A DNA stretch of 64,000 bases from Azospirillum brasilense (GTDB lineage Bacteria > Pseudomonadota > Alphaproteobacteria > Azospirillales > Azospirillaceae): NCBI RefSeq assembly GCF_005222205.1, contig NZ_CP032347.1, positions 1 through 64,000 on the forward strand, in the 5' to 3' direction. The notes beneath the pieces were generated by a model. That model searched no databases. It was not told where the DNA came from and saw only the letters and a list, made by a program, of their open reading frames with translations. Below are positions 45,152 to 53,822 of the stretch, piece after piece (the stretch's first letter is position 1; each line of letters starts with the position of its first letter). Both the position numbers and the translations under genes were made by a program.

Positions 45152-48100
45152 CGCGCGGCCCCTTCCGCCTGCCCGCCGGGACGCCCGCGCAGACGCGCGG
45201 CCAGCCGGTCGAAGGCCAGATAGATCACCGGCGTGGTGTAGAGGGTGAGAAGCTGGCTGAGGATCAGCCCGCCGACGATGGACACGCCCATCGGCTGGCG
45301 CAGCTCCGACCCGGTGCCGGTGCCGAGCATCAGCGGCAGGGCGCCGAGCAGCGCCGCCATCGTCGTCATCAGGATCGGGCGGAAGCGCAGCAGGCAGGCC
45401 TGATAGATCGCCTCGCGCGGCGGCTTGCCCTCCTCCCGCTCGGCGTCGAGCGCGAAGTCGATCATCATGATCGCGTTCTTCTTCACGATGCCGATCAGCA
45501 GGATGATGCCGATGATGGCGATGATGTCCAGGTCATGCCCGGCCAGCATCAGCGCGATCAGCGCCCCCACGCCGGCCGAGGGCAGGGTGGAGAGGATCGT
45601 GATCGGGTGGATGTAGCTCTCGTAGAGGACGCCCAGCACGATGTACATCGTGACGATGGCGGCCAGGATCAGCAGCAGCTGGTTGCCCAGCGACGCCTGG
45701 AAGGCCAGCGCCGCGCCCTGGAAGCGGGTCAGCACGCTGGCCGGCAGGCCGAGTTCCTGCTCCGCCGCCTCGATGGCCTTGACCGCGGCGCCCAGCGAGA
45801 CCCCCGGCGCGAGGTTGAAGGAGACGGTGACCGCCGGAAACTGCCCGAAATGGTTGATCTGGAGCGGCGCGTTGCGCACCTCCATCCGGGCGAAGGCGGC
45901 CAGCGGCACCTGCCCGCCGCCCGCCGAGGGCAGATGGATGGAGGTCAGCAGCTGGTCCACCGTCATGCGGTCGGGGTCGGCCTCCAGGATCACGCGGAAC
46001 TGGTTGGCCTGGGTGAAGATGGTCGAGACGATGCGCTGGCCGAAGGAGTCGTACAGCGCGTTGTCGATGGCCGCCGTGGTGACGCCGTAACGTGCGGCGG
46101 TGTCGCGGTCGATGGTGATGGAGGCCGACAGCCCCTTCTCCTGAAGGTTGCTGGTGACGTCGGTGATCTCCGGCACCGCGGCCAGCCGGTCGATCAGCCT
46201 CGGCGCCCAGGCGCGCAGCTCCTCGGGATTCGCGTCCTCAAGCACGAACTGGTACTGGGTGCGGCTGACCGTGGCGTCAATGGTCAGGTCCTGCACCGGC
46301 TGCATGAACAGCTCAATTCCGGGGACGGCGGCGGTGTTCTGGCGGATGCGGCGGATGATGTCGGCCACAGGATCCGTCCGCTGCTCCTTCGGCTTCAGGT
46401 TGATGAGGAGGCGCCCGCTGTTCATGGTGGTGTTGCTGCCGTCCACCCCGATGAAGGAGGACAGGCTGACCACGTCGGGGTCCTTCAGCACCTCCACCGC
46501 CAGCGCCCGCTGCCGCTCCGCCATGGCCGCGTAGGAGACGGACTGGGTGGCCTCCGTCACGCCCTGGATCAGGCCGGTGTCCTGCGCCGGGAAGAAGCCC
46601 TTGGGGATGGCGGTGTAGAGCACCACCGTCAGCGCCAGCGTGCCCACGGCGACCAGCAGCGTCGCCCCCTGGCGGTCCAGCACCCAGCGCAGCGTGCGGG
46701 CGTAGCCGGCGATCACCGCGTCGAACCACGCCTCGCTGCGCCGCGCGATGGCGGACATCTCGCGCGGCTCGCGGTAGCGCAGCAGCTTGGCGCAGAGCAT
46801 CGGCACCAGCGTCAGGGAGACGACGGCGGAGATCAGGATGGTGACGGCCAGCGTGATGGCGAACTCGCGGAACAGCCGGCCGACCACGTCACCCATGAAC
46901 AGCAGCGGGATCAGCACCGCGATCAGCGAGACGGTCAGCGACACGATGGTGAAGCCGATCTGCTTCGACCCCTTCAGCGCGGCCTGGAGCGGGGATTCGC
47001 CGCGCTCCACATGGCGGGCGATGTTCTCGATCATCACGATGGCGTCGTCGACGACGAAGCCCGTCGCGACGGTCAGCGCCATCAAGGACAGGTTGTTCAG
47101 GCTGAAGCCCGCCAGATACATCACCGCGAAGGTGCCGACCAGCGACAGCGGCACCGACAGGCTGGGGATGATCGTCGCCGGGATGTTGCGCAGGAACAGG
47201 AAGATGACCAGCACCACCAGCCCCATGGCCACCATCATCTCCATCTGCACGTCCTCGACGGAGGCGCGGATGGTCACGGTGCGGTCGGTCAGCACGGCGA
47301 CGTCGACCGAGCCGGGCAGGGCGGCGGTCAGGTTGGGGAGCATCTCCTTCACCCGGTCCACCACCTCGATCACGTTGGCGCCGGGCTGGCGCTGGATGTT
47401 CAGGAGGATGGCCGGCGTGTCGTTCATCCAGGCGCCCAGCCGGGTGTTCTCGGCGCTGTCCACCACGTCGGCCACGTCGGACAGGCGCACCGGGGCGCCG
47501 CTGCGGTAGGCGACGACGAGGTCCTTGTACTCGTCGGCCCGGCGGAGCTGGTCGTTGGCGTTGATGGTGTAGTTGCGGGTCGGCCCGTCGATGGTGCCCT
47601 TGGGCGAGTTGACGTTGGCCGTGTTGATGGTGCTGCGCAGGTCGTCGATGTTCAGCCCGTAGGCGGCCAGCGCCTGGACGTTGGCGCGGATGCGCACCGC
47701 CGGCCGGTGCCCGCCGCTGAGGCTGACCAGACCGACGCCGGGAAGCTGCGACAGCTTCTGCGCGAAGCGGCTGTCGGCGAGGTCCTGCACCTGGGTCAGC
47801 GGCAACGTCTTCGACGTCAGGGCCAGCGTCAGGATCGGCGCGTCCGCCGGGTTGACCTTGGCGTAGATCGGCGGGGCCGGCAGGTCCGACGGCAGCAGGT
47901 TCCCGGCGGCGTTGATGGCCGCCTGCACCTCCTGCTCCGCGATGTCGATGCTGAGTTCCAGCCCGAACTGCAGCGTGATGACCGACGCCCCGGCGGCGCT
48001 GACCGAGGACATCTGCACCAGCCCCGGCATCTGGCCGAGCTGGCGTTCCAGCGGCGCGGTGACCGAGGAGGTCATCACCTCCGGGCTGGCGCCGGGGAAG

Positions 48101-48249
48101 AAGGTCTGGACCTGGATCGTCGGGTATTCCACCGCCGGCAACGCCGACAGCGGCAGGAAGCGGTAGGACACCGCCCCCACCAGCAGGATCGCCAGCATCA
48201 GCAGCGAGGTGGCGACCGGACGGACGACGAAGGGGTGGGAGATGTTCAT
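45148..48249 (-). CDS. mdtB: RND multidrug efflux pump subunit, MdtB-like
   Basis: A 1033-aa RND pump. N-terminal FVVRPVATSLLMLAILLVGA, proton-relay region GFVVDDAIVMIENIARHVERG (about residue 400), and C-terminal half with IHPITILSTLPSAGVGALIA. It is 17 bp after the adaptor gene and overlaps the MdtC-like gene. Expected to combine with it as a heteromeric pump exporting drugs, bile-salt-like or plant-derived compounds. Confidence 0.88.
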   Translation of the reverse strand: MNISHPFVVRPVATSLLMLAILLVGAVSYRFLPLSALPAVEYPTIQVQTFFPGASPEVMTSSVTAPLERQLGQMPGLVQMSSVSAAGASVITLQFGLELSIDIAEQEVQAAINAAGNLLPSDLPAPPIYAKVNPADAPILTLALTSKTLPLTQVQDLADSRFAQKLSQLPGVGLVSLSGGHRPAVRIRANVQALAAYGLNIDDLRSTINTANVNSPKGTIDGPTRNYTINANDQLRRADEYKDLVVAYRSGAPVRLSDVADVVDSAENTRLGAWMNDTPAILLNIQRQPGANVIEVVDRVKEMLPNLTAALPGSVDVAVLTDRTVTIRASVEDVQMEMMVAMGLVVLVIFLFLRNIPATIIPSLSVPLSLVGTFAVMYLAGFSLNNLSLMALTVATGFVVDDAIVMIENIARHVERGESPLQAALKGSKQIGFTIVSLTVSLIAVLIPLLFMGDVVGRLFREFAITLAVTILISAVVSLTLVPMLCAKLLRYREPREMSAIARRSEAWFDAVIAGYARTLRWVLDRQGATLLVAVGTLALTVVLYTAIPKGFFPAQDTGLIQGVTEATQSVSYAAMAERQRALAVEVLKDPDVVSLSSFIGVDGSNTTMNSGRLLINLKPKEQRTDPVADIIRRIRQNTAAVPGIELFMQPVQDLTIDATVSRTQYQFVLEDANPEELRAWAPRLIDRLAAVPEITDVTSNLQEKGLSASITIDRDTAARYGVTTAAIDNALYDSFGQRIVSTIFTQANQFRVILEADPDRMTVDQLLTSIHLPSAGGGQVPLAAFARMEVRNAPLQINHFGQFPAVTVSFNLAPGVSLGAAVKAIEAAEQELGLPASVLTRFQGAALAFQASLGNQLLLILAAIVTMYIVLGVLYESYIHPITILSTLPSAGVGALIALMLAGHDLDIIAIIGIILLIGIVKKNAIMMIDFALDAEREEGKPPREAIYQACLLRFRPILMTTMAALLGALPLMLGTGTGSELRQPMGVSIVGGLILSQLLTLYTTPVIYLAFDRLAARLRGRPGGQAEGAAR

Positions 48250-48266
48250 GGCGGCAGGGACGCGCG

Positions 48267-49631
48267 TTACGACGCGTTGCGCTGGGGGCGGCGCTGCGGG
48301 CGCGGCCCCTCGCTGGACGGGGTGGGAGCCGCCGACGGGGCCGAGCCGTCGGTCGCCGCCACCTTGGCGCCCTCGCGCAGCCGGTCGGCGCCCTGGATCA
48401 CCACCGTCTCGCCGGGCTGCACCCCCTGGGTGATCACGGTCTTCGCCCCGTCGCTGGCGCCCAGCGTCACCGGGCGGACCGAGGCCGTGCTGTCCTCGCC
48501 GTTCACCACATAGACATAGGTGCCGGGCGCCCCGCGCTGCACCGCCGCCACCGGCACCATCGGGACGCCGGCCAGCGTGTCCACCAGAAGCTGGACGTTG
48601 ACGAACTGGTTGGGGAACAGCGACTGGTCGGCGTTGTCGAACTGGGCGCGCAGCTTCACCGTACCGGTGGTCACGTCGATCTGGTTGTCCACCGTGGTCA
48701 GCGTCCCGGTCGCCAGCACGCGGTCGCGCGTCCGGTCATAGGCGGTCACCGGCAGGGTCGCCCCGCCGCGCAGCCGCGCCATGATCGCCGGGATGTTGTC
48801 CTCCGGCAGGGTGAACAGGACGGAGATCGGTTGCACCTGGGTGATGACGACGATGCCGCCCGCCTCGCCCGCCGTGACGTAGTTGCCGGGATCGACCAGC
48901 CGCAGACCGGCCCGGCCGGAAACGGGGGCGGTGATGCGGGTGTAGGACAGGTTCAGCTTGGCGTTTTCCACCGCCACCTGATCGGCCTTCACCGTGCCCT
49001 CATACTGCTGGACCAGCGATTCCTGGGTGTCGCGCTGCTGCTTGGCGATGGAGTCCTGCTTGACCAGCAGGCGGTAGCGCTCCAGGTCCAGCCGGGCGTT
49101 CTTCAGCAGCGCCTGATCGCGCAGAAGCTGGGCCTCGGCCTGCTCGACGGCGAGCTGGAAGGGGCGCGGGTCCACCTCCGCCAGGAAGTCGCCCTTCTGC
49201 ACGGCCTGTCCCTCGGTGAAGGCGACCTGGGTGAGCTGGCCGCCGACCTGCGGGCGCACCGTGACGGTGGCGAGCGACGAGACGGTGCCCAGCCCGTTCA
49301 ACCGGATCGGCATGTCGCCCTTCTCGACCTTGGCGGTCACCACCGGTGCCGCGGTCGGCATGCCGGGCCGGAACCCGCCGGGGCCGCCGCGCCCTGCCAT
49401 CTCCGGCGCCGGGCGGAAAGCGAACCACCAGACCCCGCCGCCGATCAGCGCCAGCACCACCAGCCACGCCAGCACCCGGCCCAGGATCGAGCGGCGCCTG
49501 GGCGCGTCGGTCCGCTGGGTCTCCGGTGCCGTCCGGTCCCGGCGGGCCTCCGGCGCTGCCGTGGCGGAACGGTCCGGCCCGGGCGCGGGCGGCGGTTTCA
49601 GGGGCGTGTCCAAATCCATCGGGTCCTTCAT
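48267..49631 (-). CDS. mdtA: RND efflux periplasmic adaptor, MdtA-like
   Basis: A 454-aa membrane-fusion protein. A Pro/Arg-rich cytoplasmic start, one membrane helix (VLAWLVVLALIGGGVWWFAF), a lipoyl-type domain (GLGTVSSLATVTVRPQVGGQ), a hairpin (AEAQLLRDQALLKNARLDLE) and the beta-barrel region ITAPVSGRAGLRLVDPGNYV. First gene of the four-gene efflux operon. ATG 49631 is used; ATG 49619 with GAAGG upstream is an equally good start. The C-terminus is a low-complexity Ser/Pro/Arg tail. Confidence 0.87.
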   Translation of the reverse strand: MKDPMDLDTPLKPPPAPGPDRSATAAPEARRDRTAPETQRTDAPRRRSILGRVLAWLVVLALIGGGVWWFAFRPAPEMAGRGGPGGFRPGMPTAAPVVTAKVEKGDMPIRLNGLGTVSSLATVTVRPQVGGQLTQVAFTEGQAVQKGDFLAEVDPRPFQLAVEQAEAQLLRDQALLKNARLDLERYRLLVKQDSIAKQQRDTQESLVQQYEGTVKADQVAVENAKLNLSYTRITAPVSGRAGLRLVDPGNYVTAGEAGGIVVITQVQPISVLFTLPEDNIPAIMARLRGGATLPVTAYDRTRDRVLATGTLTTVDNQIDVTTGTVKLRAQFDNADQSLFPNQFVNVQLLVDTLAGVPMVPVAAVQRGAPGTYVYVVNGEDSTASVRPVTLGASDGAKTVITQGVQPGETVVIQGADRLREGAKVAATDGSAPSAAPTPSSEGPRPQRRPQRNAS

Positions 49632-49749
49632 CGCCTGCGGGCGTCGTCCGGAAAGTCGCGTCGGGAGGGGTGCCGATGGCCCAGCCCCCATCCCGGCGGG
49701 ACGCTATCACGGCGCCGCGCGCAGAATATGTCCAGAAGGGATTAGATTT

Positions 49750-49764
49750 GTAACGCTCGGTAAC
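49750..49764. promoter_or_regulatory. GTAAC-N5-GTAAC direct repeat upstream of the efflux operon
   Basis: Two GTAAC boxes 10 bp apart (49750-49754 and 49760-49764), about 120 bp before the adaptor gene and 92 bp before the lysozyme-inhibitor-like gene. The layout is like the CpxR box (GTAAA-N5-GTAAA) and other OmpR-family direct repeats. In E. coli mdtABC is under BaeR and CpxR. The assignment is inference from spacing only. Confidence 0.35.
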
Positions 49765-49855
49765 AGCGTCGAGGGGCGGCGCAGGCGTGTCTTCTGCCGG
49801 GGGGCGGAACGCGGCATTCTGACCCAGCCCAGGGAAACGGAGAGGGAGAGGCCCG

Positions 49856-50470
49856 ATGCCCGCGCGTCGCAACGCATTGCGGATTTTCCTCGTGACGGCG
49901 TCATTGGCCGTCGGCGGCGGCGCCCTTGCCGCCGAACCCTCCGGGCCGACCTTCTCCTGCGCGGGGGTTGAGACGGGCAGCATCGAGCAAACGATCTGCG
50001 CCGACCCCGCCCTGTCGGCGCTCGACCGCAAGCTGGTCGGGGTCTATGGCGCGGCCGCGGCCAAGGCGGTGAACGAGCGTCCGCCGGTCCTGAAGGCGGA
50101 GCAGCGCGGCTGGATCAAGGGCCGGAACGACTGCTGGAAGGCCGCCGACCAGCGCGCCTGCGTCGAGGAGCAATACCGCCTGCGCATCGCCGAGCTTCAG
50201 GCCAGATACCGGCTGGTGCCCGCCATCGGTCCGGTCCGCTTCGCCTGCGATGGCCACGCGGCCGGCGAGCTGACCGCCACCTTCTTCGAGACCGACCCGC
50301 CGACGATGATCGCCGAGCGCGGCGACGCCGTCTCGCTGATGGTCGGCCAGCCGGCGGCGTCCGGCGCCCGCTACCAGGGCCGCAACGAGAGCTTCTGGGA
50401 GCATCAGGGCGAAGCGCGGGTGACCTGGGGCTACGGCGCTCCGGAGATGACCTGCCGGAAGGCGCCGTAG
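49856..50470 (+). CDS. LprI-MliC fusion: predicted periplasmic lysozyme inhibitor
   Basis: A 204-aa secreted protein with signal peptide (IFLVTASLAVGGGALAA). Residues about 36-115 form an LprI-type domain with paired cysteines: SIEQTICADPALSALDRKLV, QRGWIKGRNDCW, CVEEQYRLRI. Residues about 125-200 form an MliC-like domain: VRFACDG, then SGARYQGRNESFWEHQGEAR, matching the SGARY...FW-KG pattern of membrane-bound c-type lysozyme inhibitors. Both domain types are known from lysozyme inhibitors, so the protein probably protects the cell wall. It is divergent from the efflux operon and convergent with hutD. An AGAGGG-type ribosome site precedes ATG 49856. Confidence 0.8.
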   Translation: MPARRNALRIFLVTASLAVGGGALAAEPSGPTFSCAGVETGSIEQTICADPALSALDRKLVGVYGAAAAKAVNERPPVLKAEQRGWIKGRNDCWKAADQRACVEEQYRLRIAELQARYRLVPAIGPVRFACDGHAAGELTATFFETDPPTMIAERGDAVSLMVGQPAASGARYQGRNESFWEHQGEARVTWGYGAPEMTCRKAP

Positions 50471-50488
50471 CCCCGCGTTCCGGGGCCT

Positions 50489-51061
50489 TTACCCGCGCAC
50501 GGCGACGCGGGCGAGGACGGCGCAGGCGCCCGGCCCGGTCTCCAGCGTGGCGGCGGCGTCCAGACGGGCGGTCCAGCCCGGCGACACCCGCGCCACGCTG
50601 TCGCCGGTGCGCAGGATCACCTCGCCGTCCAGCGCGTGGACCAGCGCCACGCCGCCGGCGGGAATGTCCGCGACCTTGTCGGCCGGAAGAATGTCGAGCC
50701 GGGCGTCGGCCCGCTCGCGGTCGAAGATCAGGTTGAAGTCGCGGATCGGCCCGTCCAGCAGGGCGCAGTCCACCGCGGCGTCGCCGGAGAAGCGGAAGGC
50801 GTCGGCGCGGTTGGTCACGGTCGCCGGGACGCCGTCCACGGTCAGCCGCATGCCGGCGCCCTCGACCACGGCGATCAGCCGCTCGTAGCCGGTGAAGGCG
50901 GAGAAGGGACCGGCCTCCGCCACATCGGCGATGCTGACCCGCCAGAGGAAGCGGCCGGCCTCGCCGGGCAGCTCCTGGAGGGCGATTTCGGTGGTCGTCC
51001 CGCCGCCGTTCTTCCAGGGCATGCGGCGGTAGCGGGCGGGGTCGAGAAGAGAAACAGCCAT
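50489..51061 (-). CDS. HutD/Ves family protein
   Basis: A 190-aa cupin-type protein. N-terminal ARYRRMPWKNGGGTTTEIAL and FLWRVSIADVAEAGPFSAF are the HutD/Ves signature, and GYERLIAVVEGAGMRL follows. HutD members are linked to histidine utilisation, though no hut genes are seen nearby, so the role is unknown. ATG 51061 has GAGGA upstream and is preferred to a GTG four codons earlier. It is followed by the lysozyme-inhibitor-like gene on the opposite strand (18-bp gap). Confidence 0.85.
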   Translation of the reverse strand: MAVSLLDPARYRRMPWKNGGGTTTEIALQELPGEAGRFLWRVSIADVAEAGPFSAFTGYERLIAVVEGAGMRLTVDGVPATVTNRADAFRFSGDAAVDCALLDGPIRDFNLIFDRERADARLDILPADKVADIPAGGVALVHALDGEVILRTGDSVARVSPGWTARLDAAATLETGPGACAVLARVAVRG

Positions 51062-51151
51062 CAGAATCCTCACGGGGCGGGGGAGGGCGTCCGGCCCGGT
51101 CCCCCGTCCCTTGTCCTCGTCAATGTGTCTGCGGCGCCGATGGGCGGTGCG

Positions 51152-53191
51152 TCAGGCGTCCCCGAGCGACTGGGTCAGGCCCCGGTGCTTGAGAAGCGCC
51201 TCGATGCGCGGCTCGCGTCCGCGGAAGGCGGTGTACAGCTCCATCGGGTCGCGGGTGTCGCCCGACGAATAGATCGTCTTCAGCTTCGCCGCAAGGTCCG
51301 GGTCGAAGGGGTTGCCCGTCTCCAGGAACGCCTCGAAGCCGTCGGCGTCGAGCACCTCCGCCCACAGATAGGCGTAATAGCCCGCGGCGTAGCCGCTGCC
51401 GGCGAACAGGTGCTGGAAATGGGTCGGGCGGTGGCGCACCGCGATTTCCGTCGGCATCCCGATCTTGTCCAGCACCGACCGCTCGAAGGCGGCGACATCG
51501 GTGTCGGCGGCGTCGCTGCGGGTGTGGAACTCCAGGTCGAGCAGCGCCGCCGCGGTGTATTCCACCGTGCCGAAGCCCTGGTTGAAGTTGCGGGCGGCGA
51601 GCAGGCGGCGCAGCAGGTCCTGCGGGATCGGCTCCCCGGTCTGGTGATGGCGGGCGTAGGTGGACAGCGTTTCCGGAACGGCCAGCCAGTGCTCGTAGAT
51701 CTGCGACGGCAGCTCCACGAAGTCACGGCGGACCGAGGTGCCGGACTGGCTCGGATAGCGCACGTCGCTGAGGCAGCCGTGCAGGAAATGGCCGAATTCG
51801 TGGAACAGGGTCTCGGCGTCGTCGAAGCTGAGGAGCGTCGGCTCGCCCTTCGAGAAGTTGTTGTTGTTGACGATGATCGGCGACACCGCCCCGTCGAAAT
51901 TCTCCTGGTCGCGGTAGCTGCTCATCCAGGCGCCGGAGCGCTTCGACGAGCGGGCGAAATTGTCGTGCAGGAAAATGCCGACATGGCGCCCGTCCTTCTC
52001 CGTCACCTCGTAGACGCGGACGTCCGGGTGGTAGACCGGCAGGTCGGGCCGCTCGGTGAAGGTCAGCCCGAACAGGCGCCCGGCGGTGTCGAAGGCCGCG
52101 CGCACCATGTTCTCCAGGACGAAGTAGGGCTTCACCTCCGCCTCGTCGATGTCGTACTTGGCCTGCCGCACCTTCTCCGCGTAGTAGCGCCAGTCCCAGG
52201 GGGCGATCGGCTCGTTCATGCCCTCCGCCCGGGCGCAGTCCTGAAGCTCCGCGCGCTCGGCGGCGGCCTTCTCCTTGGCCGGCCCCCAGACCTGAAGCAG
52301 CAGCCGTTCGACGGCGGAGGTGTCCTTCGCCATGCTGTCGTCCAGCTTGAAGTCGGCGTAGCTGGCGTAGCCCATCAGCTTCGCCTGTTCGGTGCGCAGC
52401 GCGACGATCTCCCGGATCAGCGGACGGTTGTCGTGCTCGCCCTCATGCTCGCCGCGGCGGATCCAGGCCTCGTATGCCACCTGCCGCAGGTCGCGGCGGG
52501 CCGAGAAGGTCAGGAACGGCTCCACCGAGGAGCGGGCCAGCGTGATGACGTACTTGCCCTCCTGCCCGCGCTCCTTGGCGGCCTGGGCGGCGGCGTTGCG
52601 CGCGAAGTCGGGCAGGCCGGCGAGATCGCTCTCCTCAAGGACGAGCTGCCAGTCCTTCTCGTCGTGCAGCACGTTCTGGCCGAACAGCGTGTGCAGGGTC
52701 GCCAGCCGCTCGGTGATCGCGGTCATCCGCGCCTTGGCGTCCGGCGGCAGCAGCGCGCCGCTGCGCACGAATCCCAGATGCTGGCGCTCCAGCAGGCGGA
52801 GCTGGTCGGGGGCGAGGCCCAGCGTGTCGCGCCGCTCGTACAGGTCGGCGACGCGGGCGAACAGCGCCGGGTCCAGCGCGATCCGCATGGAATGCTGGGC
52901 GAATTTCGGCGCGTAGTCGCGGGCGATGGTCTCCAGCGCGTCGGTGGTGTTGCTGGAGTTCAAATTCCAGAACACGCCGCCGACCCGGTTCAGGAAGCGC
53001 CCGCTGCGCTCCATCGCCTCGATGGTGTTGGCGAAGGTCGGGGCGTCGGGGTTTCCGGTGATCGCCGCGATCTCCGCGATGTTCTCCGCCATGCCATGGT
53101 CGAAGGCGGGCGGAAAATGCTCGGCCTGGATGCGGTCGAAGGGCGGCAGGCCGAAGGGCGTGGTCCAGGTTTCGAAGAACGGGTTGCTCAT
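51152..53191 (-). CDS. dcp: Peptidyl-dipeptidase Dcp (M3 family metallopeptidase)
   Basis: A 679-aa zinc peptidase that removes C-terminal dipeptides, close in length to E. coli Dcp (681 aa). Zinc motif His464-Glu465-Phe-Gly-His468 in ETLFHEFGHFLHG, third ligand downstream in the NFSKGE...DDAETLFHEF region context, and substrate Tyr/His residues in the C-terminal FAGSGYAAGYYAYLW. N-terminus NPFFETWTTPFGLPPFD matches the Dcp start; ATG 53191 has AAGGGG upstream. Probably cytoplasmic peptide recycling. 90 bp upstream of hutD on the same strand. Confidence 0.9.
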   Translation of the reverse strand: MSNPFFETWTTPFGLPPFDRIQAEHFPPAFDHGMAENIAEIAAITGNPDAPTFANTIEAMERSGRFLNRVGGVFWNLNSSNTTDALETIARDYAPKFAQHSMRIALDPALFARVADLYERRDTLGLAPDQLRLLERQHLGFVRSGALLPPDAKARMTAITERLATLHTLFGQNVLHDEKDWQLVLEESDLAGLPDFARNAAAQAAKERGQEGKYVITLARSSVEPFLTFSARRDLRQVAYEAWIRRGEHEGEHDNRPLIREIVALRTEQAKLMGYASYADFKLDDSMAKDTSAVERLLLQVWGPAKEKAAAERAELQDCARAEGMNEPIAPWDWRYYAEKVRQAKYDIDEAEVKPYFVLENMVRAAFDTAGRLFGLTFTERPDLPVYHPDVRVYEVTEKDGRHVGIFLHDNFARSSKRSGAWMSSYRDQENFDGAVSPIIVNNNNFSKGEPTLLSFDDAETLFHEFGHFLHGCLSDVRYPSQSGTSVRRDFVELPSQIYEHWLAVPETLSTYARHHQTGEPIPQDLLRRLLAARNFNQGFGTVEYTAAALLDLEFHTRSDAADTDVAAFERSVLDKIGMPTEIAVRHRPTHFQHLFAGSGYAAGYYAYLWAEVLDADGFEAFLETGNPFDPDLAAKLKTIYSSGDTRDPMELYTAFRGREPRIEALLKHRGLTQSLGDA

Positions 53192-53822
53192 CAAGGCCCC
53201 TTGCTGACCGGAAACGGAAGACATGCCGAACATGGTGCCGCAACCGGTCTTCCGCCACAACACGCCGGTCGCCGCAGGCCGCATCCCAGAGCGGCGAAAA
53301 CGGAGGGAACCGCAACGCGGAATTAGGATAATAAGCCTTTAAATTCACGCTTGAACGACATTGATCCGGTGCCATATCCAACCGAGACATAAAAAGGCTT
53401 CAAATCTCCCCTAAAGTTTGTTAGCCTCTTGTCAGTGGCGGCCAGGAATTGTCCTCTTGAACGCGCTTCAGGAGCGCCATTCCGTGCACGCATTTCCCTA
53501 CAACGCCAGTCTGTTTCAGAGGTGACATCGGTATGCATGCATAGATAAATCTGTTTTCTTGTTCATATGGCCTTCAATTTCATGAGTCTTCGCTGTTTTT
53601 GCGTTTTCTCATGTAACTTTACTTTCCCTATGGTTGGCGGGAGGCAGTCGCAACGCGGCTGTCAAAATTGCTGGCGTGCGGACGAAAGTCCTTGCCTTGC
53701 GTGCCTCTCCACCCCCGGCGCGCCCCTGCTTCCCCCTGCTTCCAATGAAGGCTGCAAGACGGACCGGTCCCGTTCGGGCTCCGGAACCACACGCATTTTG
53801 CCAAGAGCGGAGGCATCAGCGG
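53192..53822. other. AT-richer intergenic region between dcp and proV
   Basis: 631 bp without a supported gene; it should hold the divergent promoters of dcp and proVWX. The stretch about 53320-53640 is markedly lower in GC than the flanks. Seen directly: inverted AAGCCTTT / AAAGGCTT arms at 53333-53340 and 53393-53400, and a perfect 10-bp palindrome ATGCATGCAT at 53533-53542. Short open frames here have no recognisable domain. Confidence 0.5.

Noticed and set aside
40085..48513. Very long open frames antisense to the RND efflux genes (over 1700 and nearly 1000 codons)
   Set aside because: They are His/Arg/Gly-rich shadows produced by high-GC third positions of the real minus-strand genes. 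No domain is recognisable, while the minus strand gives full RND proteins.
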